This document shows positions 53,687 through 61,911 of a stretch of 64,000 nucleotides of DNA, piece after piece. The notes under the pieces were generated by a model. It was given only the letters and a program-made list of their open reading frames with translations, did not search any database and was not told where the DNA came from. A program made the translations under genes and the position numbers. Every line of letters begins with the position of its first letter. The first letter of the stretch is position 1. This DNA is from Domibacillus sp. PGB-M46 (GTDB lineage Bacteria; Bacillota; Bacilli; Bacillales; Domibacillaceae), in assembly GCF_022668875.1 (NCBI RefSeq), contig NZ_JAKGCR010000015.1, positions 24,206 to 88,205 of the forward strand. The letters are read 5' to 3'.

Positions 53687-54526
53687 TTATTTATCGGTTG
53701 CTTTTCCGTCTAAATCATGGTGAATCGCAGTCGGAGGAACAGCCGGCATCGGTTTTTGACCTTGCGGCGCTGGATCTTTTAAATAAACATAGTCACCGGT
53801 TCCATCTGGTGCACTGCCTTTTGCCCAGCGTCCTTCGGCAGATTCCGATCCTTCTGAAAGATCCCAGAACTCAAACGCGTGCGGCTGTGCTTCCTGCTCT
53901 GCTTCTGGAGGGAAGGAGGCCGGCACGGCTACGCCGTTTTTCTCTTCCAGCTCCGCAATGGCTTCCATCCATTGATATTGGTGATAGCGGTCACGGGCGA
54001 GCATTTTACGGAATACAGCCCGGACGCCTTCGTCTTTTGTCATATGGTATAGGCGTGCAACCTGCAGGCGCCCTTGAGATTCAGCGTGCAGATTAGAGCG
54101 CATATCGGCAAGCAGGTTGCCGCTCGCTACAATATAGTTTCCGTTCCACGGTACACCGTTTGAGTTGGTTGGCAGGCCGCCAAGTCCGCTCACAAGCAAG
54201 TGCTGCGGATTAATACCGCCCATAATGGCAGCGATGGCGGGGTCTTCCGCTGCTTCGGCCTGTGCTTCTGGCGATGCCCCGTCTAGAAGCTGGCTGATCA
54301 GGGCACAAAGCATTTCGACGTGGCCGATTTCTTCTGTACCGATATCCATCAGCATATCCTTATACTTTTCTTCTCCCCGGCAGTTAAAGCCCTGGAACAA
54401 ATATTGCATCATGACCGTCATTTCTCCAAACTGGCCGCCGAGCACCTCTTGAATCTGGCGGGCAAGCAGCGGGTCTGGACGTTCTACTTTTACTTCAAAC
54501 TGTAATTCTTTCTGGTGACGGAACAT
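53687..54526 (-). CDS. Manganese catalase
   Basis: 279 residues: LARQIQEVLGGQFGEMTVMMQYLFQGFNCRG and DIGTEEIGHVEMLCALISQLL hold the dimanganese Glu/His ligands of the ferritin-like bundle, with NLHAESQGRLQVARLYHMTKDEGVRAVFRKMLARDRYHQYQWMEAI giving the second pair. Converts hydrogen peroxide to water and oxygen; in Bacillus often spore-associated (CotJC and YdbD types). AAGGAGG before the ATG at 54526. Operon with the two coat-like genes. Confidence 0.93.
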   Translation of the reverse strand: MFRHQKELQFEVKVERPDPLLARQIQEVLGGQFGEMTVMMQYLFQGFNCRGEEKYKDMLMDIGTEEIGHVEMLCALISQLLDGASPEAQAEAAEDPAIAAIMGGINPQHLLVSGLGGLPTNSNGVPWNGNYIVASGNLLADMRSNLHAESQGRLQVARLYHMTKDEGVRAVFRKMLARDRYHQYQWMEAIAELEEKNGVAVPASFPPEAEQEAQPHAFEFWDLSEGSESAEGRWAKGSAPDGTGDYVYLKDPAPQGQKPMPAVPPTAIHHDLDGKATDK

Positions 54527-54732
54527 CAAAAAATCCTCCTTCAGCATAATAGAATGTTGTGTCTTTATTTGTCGTACCCTTCTTTTCTGCTCCAGAATCC
54601 TTAAGTCGAAAAAATAGGAAAAAAATCACTTGCATGAACAAGTGATAAGTTAATTAGAATTGCATGAACATTGTGAAAGAAAGGTAACCATGATAGAGTG
54701 AAAGTGTACATAAGAATTGGAGGGACTCTGTT

Positions 54733-55122
54733 ATGCCATTGCTTCGTTTTGATGTCATTGAAGGAAGAACGGAAGAAGAGCTGAAAGGGCTGCTTGATGC
54801 GGCTCACCGGGGGATGCTCAGAGCATTTCAAGTACCGGAACGTGACCGCTATCAAATCGTTCACCAGCATCCGGCTCATGAAATGATTATTGAAGACACT
54901 GGACTTGGGTTTGAACGGTCAAAAGATGTCGTGGTAATCAGTATTGTAAGCAAGCAAAGAACCGAAGAACAAAAACAGAAGCTGTATCAGTACATGGTAG
55001 AAGAGTTGCAGGAAAGCTGCGGGATCGATCCAAAAGACGTCATGATTTCTCTTTCCATCAATGGAGATGCCGATTGGAGCTTCGGCTTTGGCAAAGCGCA
55101 GTTTTTAACAGGTGATCTTTAA
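54733..55122 (+). CDS. Tautomerase family protein (4-oxalocrotonate tautomerase-like)
   Basis: 129 residues. The N-terminus [13 protein letters not shown] starts with the catalytic Pro after Met removal, then [13 protein letters not shown] and [26 protein letters not shown], and [23 protein letters not shown]. Probable role in aromatic or keto-acid tautomerisation. GGAGGGACTC is the ribosome site. Confidence 0.88.
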   Translation: MPLLRFDVIEGRTEEELKGLLDAAHRGMLRAFQVPERDRYQIVHQHPAHEMIIEDTGLGFERSKDVVVISIVSKQRTEEQKQKLYQYMVEELQESCGIDPKDVMISLSINGDADWSFGFGKAQFLTGDL

Positions 55123-55128
55123 CCGGCC

Positions 55129-55164
55129 ATCCATTTCAGATACTTTCTGAAATGGATTTTTTAA
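55129..55164 (+). terminator. Intrinsic terminator
   Basis: ATCCATTTCAGA pairs with TCTGAAATGGAT, followed by T run. Confidence 0.85.
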
Positions 55165-55273
55165 TTGCTTTTTAAAAGCGGGTTTTGCCCTTTTTAAGGG
55201 ATCGAGCCGGAAGTGGCGGAAATGACCGATCCGTATATAAATAAACAAAATTATTTATTATAAGAAGAAGTAC

Positions 55274-55317
55274 AAACAGGCTCTTTTTTGTCAGCGCTGA
55301 CAAAAAAGAGCCTGTTT
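55274..55317. other. Perfect 44-nt palindrome
   Basis: 22-bp arms meet at the centre (GCGC) with no loop; the end flanked by T is AACAGGCTCTTTTTT-like. It could be a terminator for either strand, but the tautomerase gene already has one at 55129-55164 and the next gene points away. It starts 112 bases before adenine deaminase. Confidence 0.6.
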
Positions 55318-55428
55318 TTTTAAATAAAAAATTATTTGCAACCATATTTTTTTCCGAGTAAAATATGAAAAACTAGTGAGAGAATTCACAAATGCCGACA
55401 GAACAGAAAAAATAAAGGGGGAAGCGGC

Positions 55429-57153
55429 ATGACAAATGCACTAAAAAAATTGATCGAAACAGCACAGCGCCCGGAGGAAGCGGATATTATTATTCAAAAC
55501 GGGACATTGGTAGACGTTTTTTCACTTGAAACGTTTCAAGCGGATGTTGCGATCAAAGATGGCTGCATTGTCGGCATCGGCACGTATCCGAAAGGAAAAA
55601 AGATCGTAGATGCGTCGGGCAAGTATGTGATGCCGGGCTTTATCGACGGCCATATCCATATTGAATCAACGATGGTGACACCGTCGGAGTTTTCGCGGGC
55701 TCTTATTAAACACGGCGTGACGACCGTTGTAACAGACCCACATGAAATTGCCAATGTGGCGGGACGAGTTGGCATCGACTTTATGCTGGAGGATGCAGCC
55801 GGGACAGATGTTGATATTTTAATGAAGCTGCCTTCCTGTGTACCGGCAACCCCGTTTGAGCAGAACGGTGCCACGTTAACGGCGGATGACCTGCGCCCAT
55901 ACCTGCCTCACAAAAATGTGATCGGCCTGGCAGAAGTTATGGATTATCCTTCTGTTTTAAATGGAGATACAGGCATGCTTGCCAAAATTGAGATGACAAC
56001 GGAAGCAAATTTAACTGTAGACGGTCATGCGGCGGGATTGCCGGATGCAGCGTTGAACGTTTACAGCACAGCCGGCATCCGCAACGATCATGAAGCCGTA
56101 ACAGCAGAGGAGGCGGTTTCGCGTGTACGCCGGGGGATGCATGTTCTTGTACGGGAAGGGTCGGCTGCTAAAGACCTGCTTGCCCTCCTGCCGGCTATTC
56201 ATGAGCGGAACAGCAGCCGGTTTTCTTTTTGTACAGATGATAAACATTTGGATGAGCTGGCTGAAGAAGGGACCGTTAATTTTGCAGCACGCCTGGCAAT
56301 CGAGCATGGGCTCGATCCACTGATTGCCATTCAAATGGCGACGATCAATAATGCGGTATGCCACGGCTTGAAAAATAAAGGAGCTATTGCTCCTGGATAC
56401 ACAGCAGATATTTTGATCACGGCCAGCTTGAAGACACTCCAGCCGGAAACGATTATAAAGGACGGCCGGGTGCTGGATCTAGCTGCTTCTGAAAGCCTCC
56501 GTGCTGCCGTGCCAGAATCGGTTCAATCATCGCTTAATATAAAAAAGGTTACGAAAGAATCCTTGCAGATTCCACTGAAGGACGGACAAAAAGCCATGAT
56601 CATCGGCGTTGTACCGGGACGGATTATTACAAATAAAATAGAAGCTGATGTCAAAGTAGAAAATGGCTTTTTCGTGCCGGATGCAGCGCGCGATCAGCTG
56701 AAAATTGTGGTGTGTGAGCGCCACCATGCAACCGGCAGCATCGGCGCAGGTATCGTCAGCGGGCTCGGACTGAAGCGGGGTGCGATTGCGTCAACTGTCG
56801 CACATGATTCACATAACCTGGTCGCAGCCGGAACAAATGATGAAGACATTTTGGCAGCCATTGAAGCGTCAGAGCGCATGCAGGGCGGCCTTGTGATTGT
56901 AGAAAGCGGAAAGGTTCTGGCATCAGTTCCTCTTCGTGTCGGCGGCATTATGTCAGAAAAGCCGTATGAAGAAGTGATCGAGGAGCTGCACCATCTGCAC
57001 GAACAGCTGTCTCTTGTAGCGGAGGAGTCACAAAATATTTTTATGATTTTATCTTTCCTGTGCCTGCCCGTTATTCCAAGCTTAAAGCTGACAGACAAAG
57101 GATTGTTTGATGTAGATGCTTTCCGTCATATTGAAGTAGGAATTCCGGAGTGA
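55429..57153 (+). CDS. ade: Adenine deaminase
   Basis: 574 residues, amidohydrolase fold: GKYVMPGFIDGHIHIESTMVTPSEF (HxHxE), VTTVVTDPHEIANVAG, DGHAAGLP, FCTDDKH and LVAAGTNDEDILAAIEASERMQGGLVIV. Deaminates adenine to hypoxanthine for purine salvage. GGGGGAAGCGG before the ATG. The stop overlaps the next start. Confidence 0.95.
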   Translation: MTNALKKLIETAQRPEEADIIIQNGTLVDVFSLETFQADVAIKDGCIVGIGTYPKGKKIVDASGKYVMPGFIDGHIHIESTMVTPSEFSRALIKHGVTTVVTDPHEIANVAGRVGIDFMLEDAAGTDVDILMKLPSCVPATPFEQNGATLTADDLRPYLPHKNVIGLAEVMDYPSVLNGDTGMLAKIEMTTEANLTVDGHAAGLPDAALNVYSTAGIRNDHEAVTAEEAVSRVRRGMHVLVREGSAAKDLLALLPAIHERNSSRFSFCTDDKHLDELAEEGTVNFAARLAIEHGLDPLIAIQMATINNAVCHGLKNKGAIAPGYTADILITASLKTLQPETIIKDGRVLDLAASESLRAAVPESVQSSLNIKKVTKESLQIPLKDGQKAMIIGVVPGRIITNKIEADVKVENGFFVPDAARDQLKIVVCERHHATGSIGAGIVSGLGLKRGAIASTVAHDSHNLVAAGTNDEDILAAIEASERMQGGLVIVESGKVLASVPLRVGGIMSEKPYEEVIEELHHLHEQLSLVAEESQNIFMILSFLCLPVIPSLKLTDKGLFDVDAFRHIEVGIPE

Positions 57154-57473
57154 CGCCATTTACAGAAGACGTCGTTCGTGTACTTAAAAGTATTCCAGAA
57201 GGTGTTGTTGTCACATATGGGCAGGTAGCACGCCTGGCCGGAAGTCCTCGTGCTGCCCGCCAGGTAGTCCGCATTTTGCATTCGATGGGTGAGAAACATA
57301 ACCTGCCCTGGTACCGGGTTGTAAATGCCCGGGGTGAAATAAATGTGCCGGGTGAAGAAGCAAAAGCCGAACAGCGCCGCCGTTTGAGGGAAGAAGGCGT
57401 TTCTTTTACAGAAGATGGGCGTGTCAATTGGAATAAAATAACTGAAAAAGCGGATCATCCAAAAAAGGGCTGA
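57150..57473 (+). CDS. Alkyltransferase-like protein (MGMT family, no active-site Cys)
   Basis: 107 residues of the methylguanine-DNA methyltransferase DNA-binding domain: IPEGVVVTYGQVARLAGSPRAARQVVRILHSMGEKHNLPWYRVVNARGEI. The acceptor Cys of PCHRV is replaced by Trp (PWYRVV), as in ATL proteins that flag O6-alkylguanine for nucleotide excision repair. The GTG start overlaps the ade stop as GTGA, so translation is coupled to adenine deaminase. Confidence 0.88.
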   Translation: MTPFTEDVVRVLKSIPEGVVVTYGQVARLAGSPRAARQVVRILHSMGEKHNLPWYRVVNARGEINVPGEEAKAEQRRRLREEGVSFTEDGRVNWNKITEKADHPKKG

Positions 57474-57484
57474 TCCGCTTTTTT
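57446..57484 (+). terminator. Intrinsic terminator
   Basis: AAGCGGATCA pairs with TGATCCGCTT, followed by T run. Confidence 0.85.
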
Positions 57485-57579
57485 GGCTGTTTACAAGCCT
57501 GCCCGGCAGCACCCTTTTTTTGGTATAGTTGAAGTAGAAAAGTATGGAAGTTGAAGTTTGGCAAAAGGGGCGCAAAAAC

Positions 57580-59010
57580 ATGAAAAAAGGGTTATTCGTT
57601 TGCTTGTACGGTGTTTTATTCACCGCTTCTGTTTATCTTTACAGCCATGTTTATTCCCGGCCAGCCGTTGAAGATGCAGGGCGTCTTCTGCCTGCGCAGG
57701 TGAAAACAATTGAACGGGCAGATGGCGAACAAACGTTGAAGAAAATTGTACAGGAAGCAAACCGTACGGGGACTCAGCTGACGATTGCAGGAATGCAGCA
57801 CAGCCAGGGCGGACAGACCTACTATCCGGGAGCCGTTATGATTGATATGAAACCTTTTAATAACGTTATTGACTTTGATCCGGAGGAAAAATGGATTACT
57901 GTTCAAAGCGGAGCGACATGGGATGATATCCAGCGGTACATTAATCCTTACGGCCTTTCCGTAAAAGTGATGCAATCCCAAAACATTTTTACGGTTGGCG
58001 GCTCATTAAGCGTGAATGTACATGGCCGGGATATTCGGAACGAGGCCCTTATCACGACAGTAAAATCATTTCGGCTGTTAAAACCGGACGGCACCATTAT
58101 CCGCGTCAGCAGAGAGGAAAATGCAGAATGGTTTCCTTACGTGATTGGCGGCTACGGCTTATTTGGCATTATTTTAGATGCTACGCTTTCTTTGACGGAA
58201 GATGAACTGTATCAAAAAAGAACGAGAGAACTTGATTATCGAGACTACACCCGCTATTTTGGGCAGCAGGTAAAAGAAAATGAAGCGGTAAAAATGCATT
58301 TGGCACGTATTTCGGTCGCCCCTTCTTCTTTTCTGCGCAGCATGTATGTAACAGATTATATAAAAGCCCAAAATCAGGACATGCTGACAAGCTATAAAGA
58401 GTTGAAGGAAGAGCGGATTGTGGCGCTGCCAAAGCTTTTCCTCGGCTTGTCCCGTTACAGTGAATGGGGAAAAGAGACGTTTTGGGATATTCAAAAGCAG
58501 TATATGCTTCAAGAAGATGGTTCACTTGAATCGAGAAATAACGTCATGCGTTCGGAAACGGATTTTATGGACTATGAAAGCGGCGAGAGAACCGAAGTGC
58601 TGCAGGAGTACTTTATTCCGACAGATGAATTTGCTTCTTATATCGATGATATGCGGAACCTTCTTGAGAAAAAAGACAAGTTTAACCTTTTGAACATTAC
58701 CATCCGCTACGTAGAAAAAAATGATCAGGCTGTTTTGTCTTATGCAAAGGAAGACATGTTTGCACTTGTACTTTTAATCAATCAAGGAAGGTCAAAGCAG
58801 GAGGTGGAGCAGTCAAAAGCGGTTATACAGGAAATGATTGATGTCACCTTGAACCACCGCGGCAGCTATTACCTGCCCTATTACTCCTTTCCAACGAAGG
58901 AACAGCTGAGGAAAGCATATCCGCTTGCTCCTGCTTTTTTTAAGAAAAAGCAGGAGATGGATCCAAAGAAGCGGTTTACAAACTATTTTTATGAGGAGTA
59001 TCAACAATGA
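57580..59010 (+). CDS. Membrane-anchored FAD-binding (PCMH) oxidoreductase
   Basis: 476 residues. One N-terminal membrane helix (GLFVCLYGVLFTASVYLYSHV), then a VAO/PCMH-type FAD domain: ANRTGTQLTIAGMQHSQGGQTYYPGAVMIDM, ITVQSGATWDDIQRYI and FTVGGSLSVNVHGRDIRNEALI. The central cap is unlike known sugar oxidases; the end has PKKRFTNYF like sugar-lactone oxidases. Substrate unknown. AAAAGGGGCG before the ATG at 57580 decides the start; the frame from 57544 is not family-like. Overlaps the next gene by four bases. Confidence 0.85.
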   Translation: MKKGLFVCLYGVLFTASVYLYSHVYSRPAVEDAGRLLPAQVKTIERADGEQTLKKIVQEANRTGTQLTIAGMQHSQGGQTYYPGAVMIDMKPFNNVIDFDPEEKWITVQSGATWDDIQRYINPYGLSVKVMQSQNIFTVGGSLSVNVHGRDIRNEALITTVKSFRLLKPDGTIIRVSREENAEWFPYVIGGYGLFGIILDATLSLTEDELYQKRTRELDYRDYTRYFGQQVKENEAVKMHLARISVAPSSFLRSMYVTDYIKAQNQDMLTSYKELKEERIVALPKLFLGLSRYSEWGKETFWDIQKQYMLQEDGSLESRNNVMRSETDFMDYESGERTEVLQEYFIPTDEFASYIDDMRNLLEKKDKFNLLNITIRYVEKNDQAVLSYAKEDMFALVLLINQGRSKQEVEQSKAVIQEMIDVTLNHRGSYYLPYYSFPTKEQLRKAYPLAPAFFKKKQEMDPKKRFTNYFYEEYQQ

Positions 59011-59546
59011 ATTATCGTCGGTTTGTCACGTCTCAAAGTCTCGTTTTAATGGCAGGAAGCATGATTTTTCCATTTTATGTTTTGCTGCTGAGGAATGTGG
59101 GGGACAGCTACTCACAATTTGGCTGGGCGTACGGCCTTTTTGCATTAACGTCTGCCCTCGCTTATCCGGTGATTGGAAAGGCGGCCGATCGATTAGGGGA
59201 CCGGGTCCTGCTCATTTTTTATTCAATGGCCATGGCTGTGCTGCTGCTGTTTTTCCCGCTTGCCACAAGCGTATGGCAGGTATATGGTCTTCAAGTGTGC
59301 ATGGGGGTGCTGGGTGCTGTGCAAAAAAACACTGAAAAAGCGGCCTTGGCCCGGCATGCAGACCAAGGTCAGGCCGGCGCCGATATAGGCCGCTATCACT
59401 TCTGGACCTCTATTGCCGCAGCCGCGGCGGTCATCTTTACCGGTTACCTCGTTGATTTTTTAACGATTGCCACCATTTTCTATCTGGCATCTCTTATGTA
59501 CGTTATGAGTGGATTCATCATATGGAAAGAGCCGAAAACCGGCTGA
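59007..59546 (+). CDS. Half-size MFS protein (six helices)
   Basis: 179 residues, about six membrane helices: QSLVLMAGSMIFPFYVLLLRN, QFGWAYGLFALTSALAYPVIGKAADRLGDRVLLIF (MFS loop motif GxxaDRxGdR), YGLQVCMGVLGAVQKNTEKA and TSIAAAAAVIFTGYLVDFLT. Full MFS proteins have twelve. It ends cleanly with a stop after a basic tail, and downstream DNA does not continue an MFS protein. ATGA overlap with the oxidoreductase gene. Confidence 0.8.
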   Translation: MNYRRFVTSQSLVLMAGSMIFPFYVLLLRNVGDSYSQFGWAYGLFALTSALAYPVIGKAADRLGDRVLLIFYSMAMAVLLLFFPLATSVWQVYGLQVCMGVLGAVQKNTEKAALARHADQGQAGADIGRYHFWTSIAAAAAVIFTGYLVDFLTIATIFYLASLMYVMSGFIIWKEPKTG

Positions 59547-59565
59547 TGATATCAAACCCTTTTGC

Positions 59566-59793
59566 TTATAGGTGCAATGCCGCTGTTAGAACAAGCAGAT
59601 GAAAGATTTGGCCTACAATAATCCCAAGCCAGCCCGATTCCGGTCTCCAGGCTTTCATAATAGTCCGCAGCCACCAGGCAGCAAGGATTCGTCGGTCAAT
59701 GATTACATGAGTGAGGAAAATAAAAGCGATAGCCAGCGGAGAGAGGCCGCTAAACGTCAGCCGGGGAAACTGGGAAACAAGAATGTGTAGCAG
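59566..59793 (-). pseudogene. Remnant of a membrane protein C-terminus (DUF3307-like)
   Basis: On the minus strand an uninterrupted stretch ending at TAA (59566-59568) reads RLTFSGLSPLAIAFIFLTHVIIDRR, WWLRTIMKAW and IIVGQIFHLLVLTAALHL. It has the HxxxD and QIFHLLVL helices seen near the end of DUF3307 proteins, but a stop codon lies just upstream and no start exists. The N-terminal part is missing. Confidence 0.55.
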
Positions 59794-60050
59794 TCGAAAG
59801 TCGCTTTTTTAACGAACTGAATGAAATGGACTTCGTTATTAAAGTCGGATTGTTTACGGGGCCGACGATCGCGGTCAACGCGAATGGCCTGCTTGATTAT
59901 TTTGGCTATACTGTAAATACAGGTGCACGTATTCAGCAGCAAAGCGAAGGCGGCGATATTATAGTCAGTAGCCAGGAATGGCAACGGGAATCGTTTGCCG
60001 GGATCGCGAAGGAATTTTCATTCAGTGCGAAAAGCACGGCTAAAAAATGA
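59781..60050 (+). pseudogene. Remnant of a class III adenylate/guanylate cyclase-like domain protein
   Basis: The plus frame to TGA at 60050 reads DFVIKVGLFTGPTIAVNANG, LLDYFGYTVNTGARIQQQS and GGDIIVSSQEW. This is the C-terminal third of a nucleotide-cyclase domain (VKVGIHTGP and DYFGxTVNxAARI blocks). The upstream two thirds are absent and no start with a ribosome site is present. It abuts the DUF3307-like remnant on the other strand, so the junction may mark an old deletion. Confidence 0.7.
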
Positions 60051-60148
60051 TCTGGCATTCAAGACAAAGTGCAAATTATGCAGCTCACGACTATACCAGG
60101 GGCTGGTACATGTGCGGTTTCTTAAGACCGGATGATGGAGGACTGATT

Positions 60149-60574
60149 ATGGATATTAAATTGAAAGATTATATCAGCATTTTTATTCACCAAACAGATT
60201 TAAAAATCACAAACTGTGTAAAAGAACGCCTTGCCCCATTTCAGCTCGCCCCGGAGCAAAATTTAATTATGATGCTGCTTTGGGAGCGGGACGGACGGAC
60301 TCAGCAGGAGTTGTCCGAGCAGCTTGAAAAGGACAAAACAAATATTACCCGCATGGTATCAAGCCTTGAGCAAAAAGGGTTTATTAAACGGGTGACCGAA
60401 GCCGGCGACCGGCGTTCCGTACGGATTTTTCTTACTGAAACCGGCACAGCTCTTCAAGATGACGTGATACCGGTTGTTGAAGCCTTTCATCGTGCTGTTA
60501 CAGAAGGCATTACAGCAAAAGAGCTGGAGGAAGTGCGCAGAATTTTAACAAAAATGCGGACCAATATGAAATAA
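60149..60574 (+). CDS. MarR family transcriptional regulator
   Basis: 141 residues: LIMMLLWERDGRTQQELSEQLEKDKTNITRMVSSLEQKGFIKRVTEAGDRRSVRIFLTETG is the winged helix with DRRSV wing. A Cys at about residue 23 (KITNCVKERL) could sense electrophiles, as in YodB-type regulators, but this is a guess. GGAGGACT before the ATG at 60149 sets the start; the frame from 60047 is not family-like. Next gene is an azoreductase with an operator in its promoter. Confidence 0.9.
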   Translation: MDIKLKDYISIFIHQTDLKITNCVKERLAPFQLAPEQNLIMMLLWERDGRTQQELSEQLEKDKTNITRMVSSLEQKGFIKRVTEAGDRRSVRIFLTETGTALQDDVIPVVEAFHRAVTEGITAKELEEVRRILTKMRTNMK

Positions 60575-60590
60575 AAAAGTCCGCACTAAA

Positions 60591-60623
60591 TAGTTGCTAT
60601 AGCAACTAAGTGTGTGATACAAT
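60591..60623 (+). promoter_or_regulatory. azoR promoter overlapped by an 18-bp palindrome
   Basis: TAGTTGCTATAGCAACTA (60591-60608) is a perfect palindrome. The -35 TTGCTA (60594-60599) lies within it and the -10 TACAAT (60618-60623) is 18 bases away. A likely MarR operator. Confidence 0.75.
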
Positions 60624-60667
60624 TCTTTTAGTGATTAAAAGTAACAAAATAACTGGAGGAAACAAAA

Positions 60668-61294
60668 ATGACAAACGTTTTATTTGTAAAAGCCAATTCA
60701 CGCCCAGCGGACCAAGCAGTGAGCGTGCAGCTATATAATGCATTTTTAGAGGCGTACCGCGCCGAGCACCCGGCGGATACGATCACAGAATTAGATCTTT
60801 TTGCAGAAAACCTTCCGTACTACGACAACGATAAAATTAACGGCATGTTCAAATTAGCCCGCGGGATGGAATTAACGGAAAGTGAAAAAGCAGCAACAGG
60901 ACTTGTTACAAAATATTTGAATCAATTTTTGGAAGCAGACAAAGTAGTTTTCGCATTCCCTCTTTGGAACTTCACGATTCCAGCTGTTCTTCACACATAC
61001 CTTGATTACCTAGGCCAGGCGGGGCAGACGTTTAAATATACGGCAGAAGGCCCAGTCGGTCTTTTACAGGATAAAAAAGTGATGCTTTTAAATGCGCGCG
61101 GCGGTGTTTATTCAGAAGGCCCAGCGGCAGACCTTGAAATGTCGGCAAAATATGTACAAACCATTATGGCTTTCTGGGGCGTAGAAGATGTACAGACTAT
61201 TGTCATTGAGGGACATAATCAATTCCCGGACCGTTCAGCAGAAATCATTGCAGACGGTATTAAGCTCGCAGCGGAAGCGGCGCGGACATTTTAA
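60668..61294 (+). CDS. azoR: FMN-dependent NADH-azoreductase
   Basis: 208 residues, flavodoxin-like fold: NVLFVKANSRPADQAVSVQLYNAFLEAY (FMN phosphate loop), FAFPLWNFTIPAVLHTYLDYLGQAGQTFKYTAEGPVGLLQDKKVMLLNARGGVYS. Reduces azo dyes and quinones by two electrons, protecting against thiol-reactive quinones. Single gene behind a palindromic operator, downstream of its probable MarR repressor. ACTGGAGGA before the ATG. Confidence 0.94.
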   Translation: MTNVLFVKANSRPADQAVSVQLYNAFLEAYRAEHPADTITELDLFAENLPYYDNDKINGMFKLARGMELTESEKAATGLVTKYLNQFLEADKVVFAFPLWNFTIPAVLHTYLDYLGQAGQTFKYTAEGPVGLLQDKKVMLLNARGGVYSEGPAADLEMSAKYVQTIMAFWGVEDVQTIVIEGHNQFPDRSAEIIADGIKLAAEAARTF

Positions 61295-61302
61295 TTCATG
61301 AG

Positions 61303-61356
61303 GCTGTTCCTTTAATAGGAACAGCTGAGACTGTCGACAGTGTCGACAGTCTTTTT
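61303..61356. repeat. Tandem hairpins: azoR hairpin plus element-like left end
   Basis: GCTGTTCC...GGAACAGC (61303-61325) has no T tail of its own. It is followed at once by GAGACTGTCGACAGTGTCGACAGTC and T6, a hairpin nearly the same as the start of the 52900-53058 segment. A second copy of the first hairpin is not seen downstream. Confidence 0.6.
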
Positions 61357-61416
61357 TATGAAAGTTTTCAACGTCGAAACCGGCAGGGACTTTTCGGGAA
61401 ATATCATTTCTTAAAA

Positions 61417-61495
61417 AGAGCCGATAGGGGAAGACGGCCGGACTTCGCGCACCTTTGAGCGTTGCGGGAGCCTGCTCGGTGCACACGCCTATGGG
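61417..61495 (-). repeat. GC-rich intergenic repeat, truncated copy
   Basis: AAGAGCCGATA, GGCCGGACTTCGCG and CGGGAGCCTGCTCGG match the left half of the 50441-50556 copy and its flank over about 75 bp; the right half is missing. Confidence 0.6.
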
Positions 61496-61547
61496 TAAAA
61501 AGATTTTCCGTAAAAAGGAAATGAAAACATTTTCTTTTTTGAATCGC

Positions 61548-61576
61548 TTGCTTATTTTTTGAAAAGCTGTTATGAT
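61548..61576 (+). promoter_or_regulatory. SigA promoter of the cold shock gene
   Basis: TTGCTT and TATGAT, 17-base spacer. The leader to the start codon is about 110 bases, long as in cold-shock mRNAs. Confidence 0.7.
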
Positions 61577-61693
61577 AAATGAGAATTATTTTTGTTCGAG
61601 AGGTACAAGTGCTGTAAAAGCTTATTGTCTTGATATTGCTTTGAGCAGGAATAGTATTATTTTGTGCAGATGCACAACGGGAGGCAACATAAC

Positions 61694-61894
61694 ATGGAAC
61701 AAGGTAAAGTAAAATGGTTTAACGCAGAAAAAGGTTTCGGCTTCATCGAGCGCGAAGCTGGAGACGACGTATTCGTTCATTTCTCAGCAATTCAAGGCGA
61801 AGGCTACAAAACTCTTGACGAAGGTCAAGAAGTAACATTCGAAGTTGAACAAGGACAACGTGGTCCTCAAGCAACTAACGTACAAAAAGCATAA
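61694..61894 (+). CDS. Cold shock protein, CspB/CspD type
   Basis: 66 residues: [63 protein letters not shown], with RNP1 (KGFGFIE) and RNP2 (VFVHF). Binds single-stranded RNA and DNA as a chaperone in cold and growth transitions. The codon use is highly biased (GAA, GGT, CAA), a sign of high expression. GGGAGGC before the ATG at 61694; the frame from 61664 adds non-family residues. Confidence 0.95.
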   Translation: MEQGKVKWFNAEKGFGFIEREAGDDVFVHFSAIQGEGYKTLDEGQEVTFEVEQGQRGPQATNVQKA

Positions 61895-61911
61895 TTTTAT
61901 ATAACATCATA

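Noticed and set aside
55165..55428. Purine riboswitch before adenine deaminase
   Set aside because: No purine aptamer hallmarks (conserved loop and junction sequences) were seen; only a palindrome is present.
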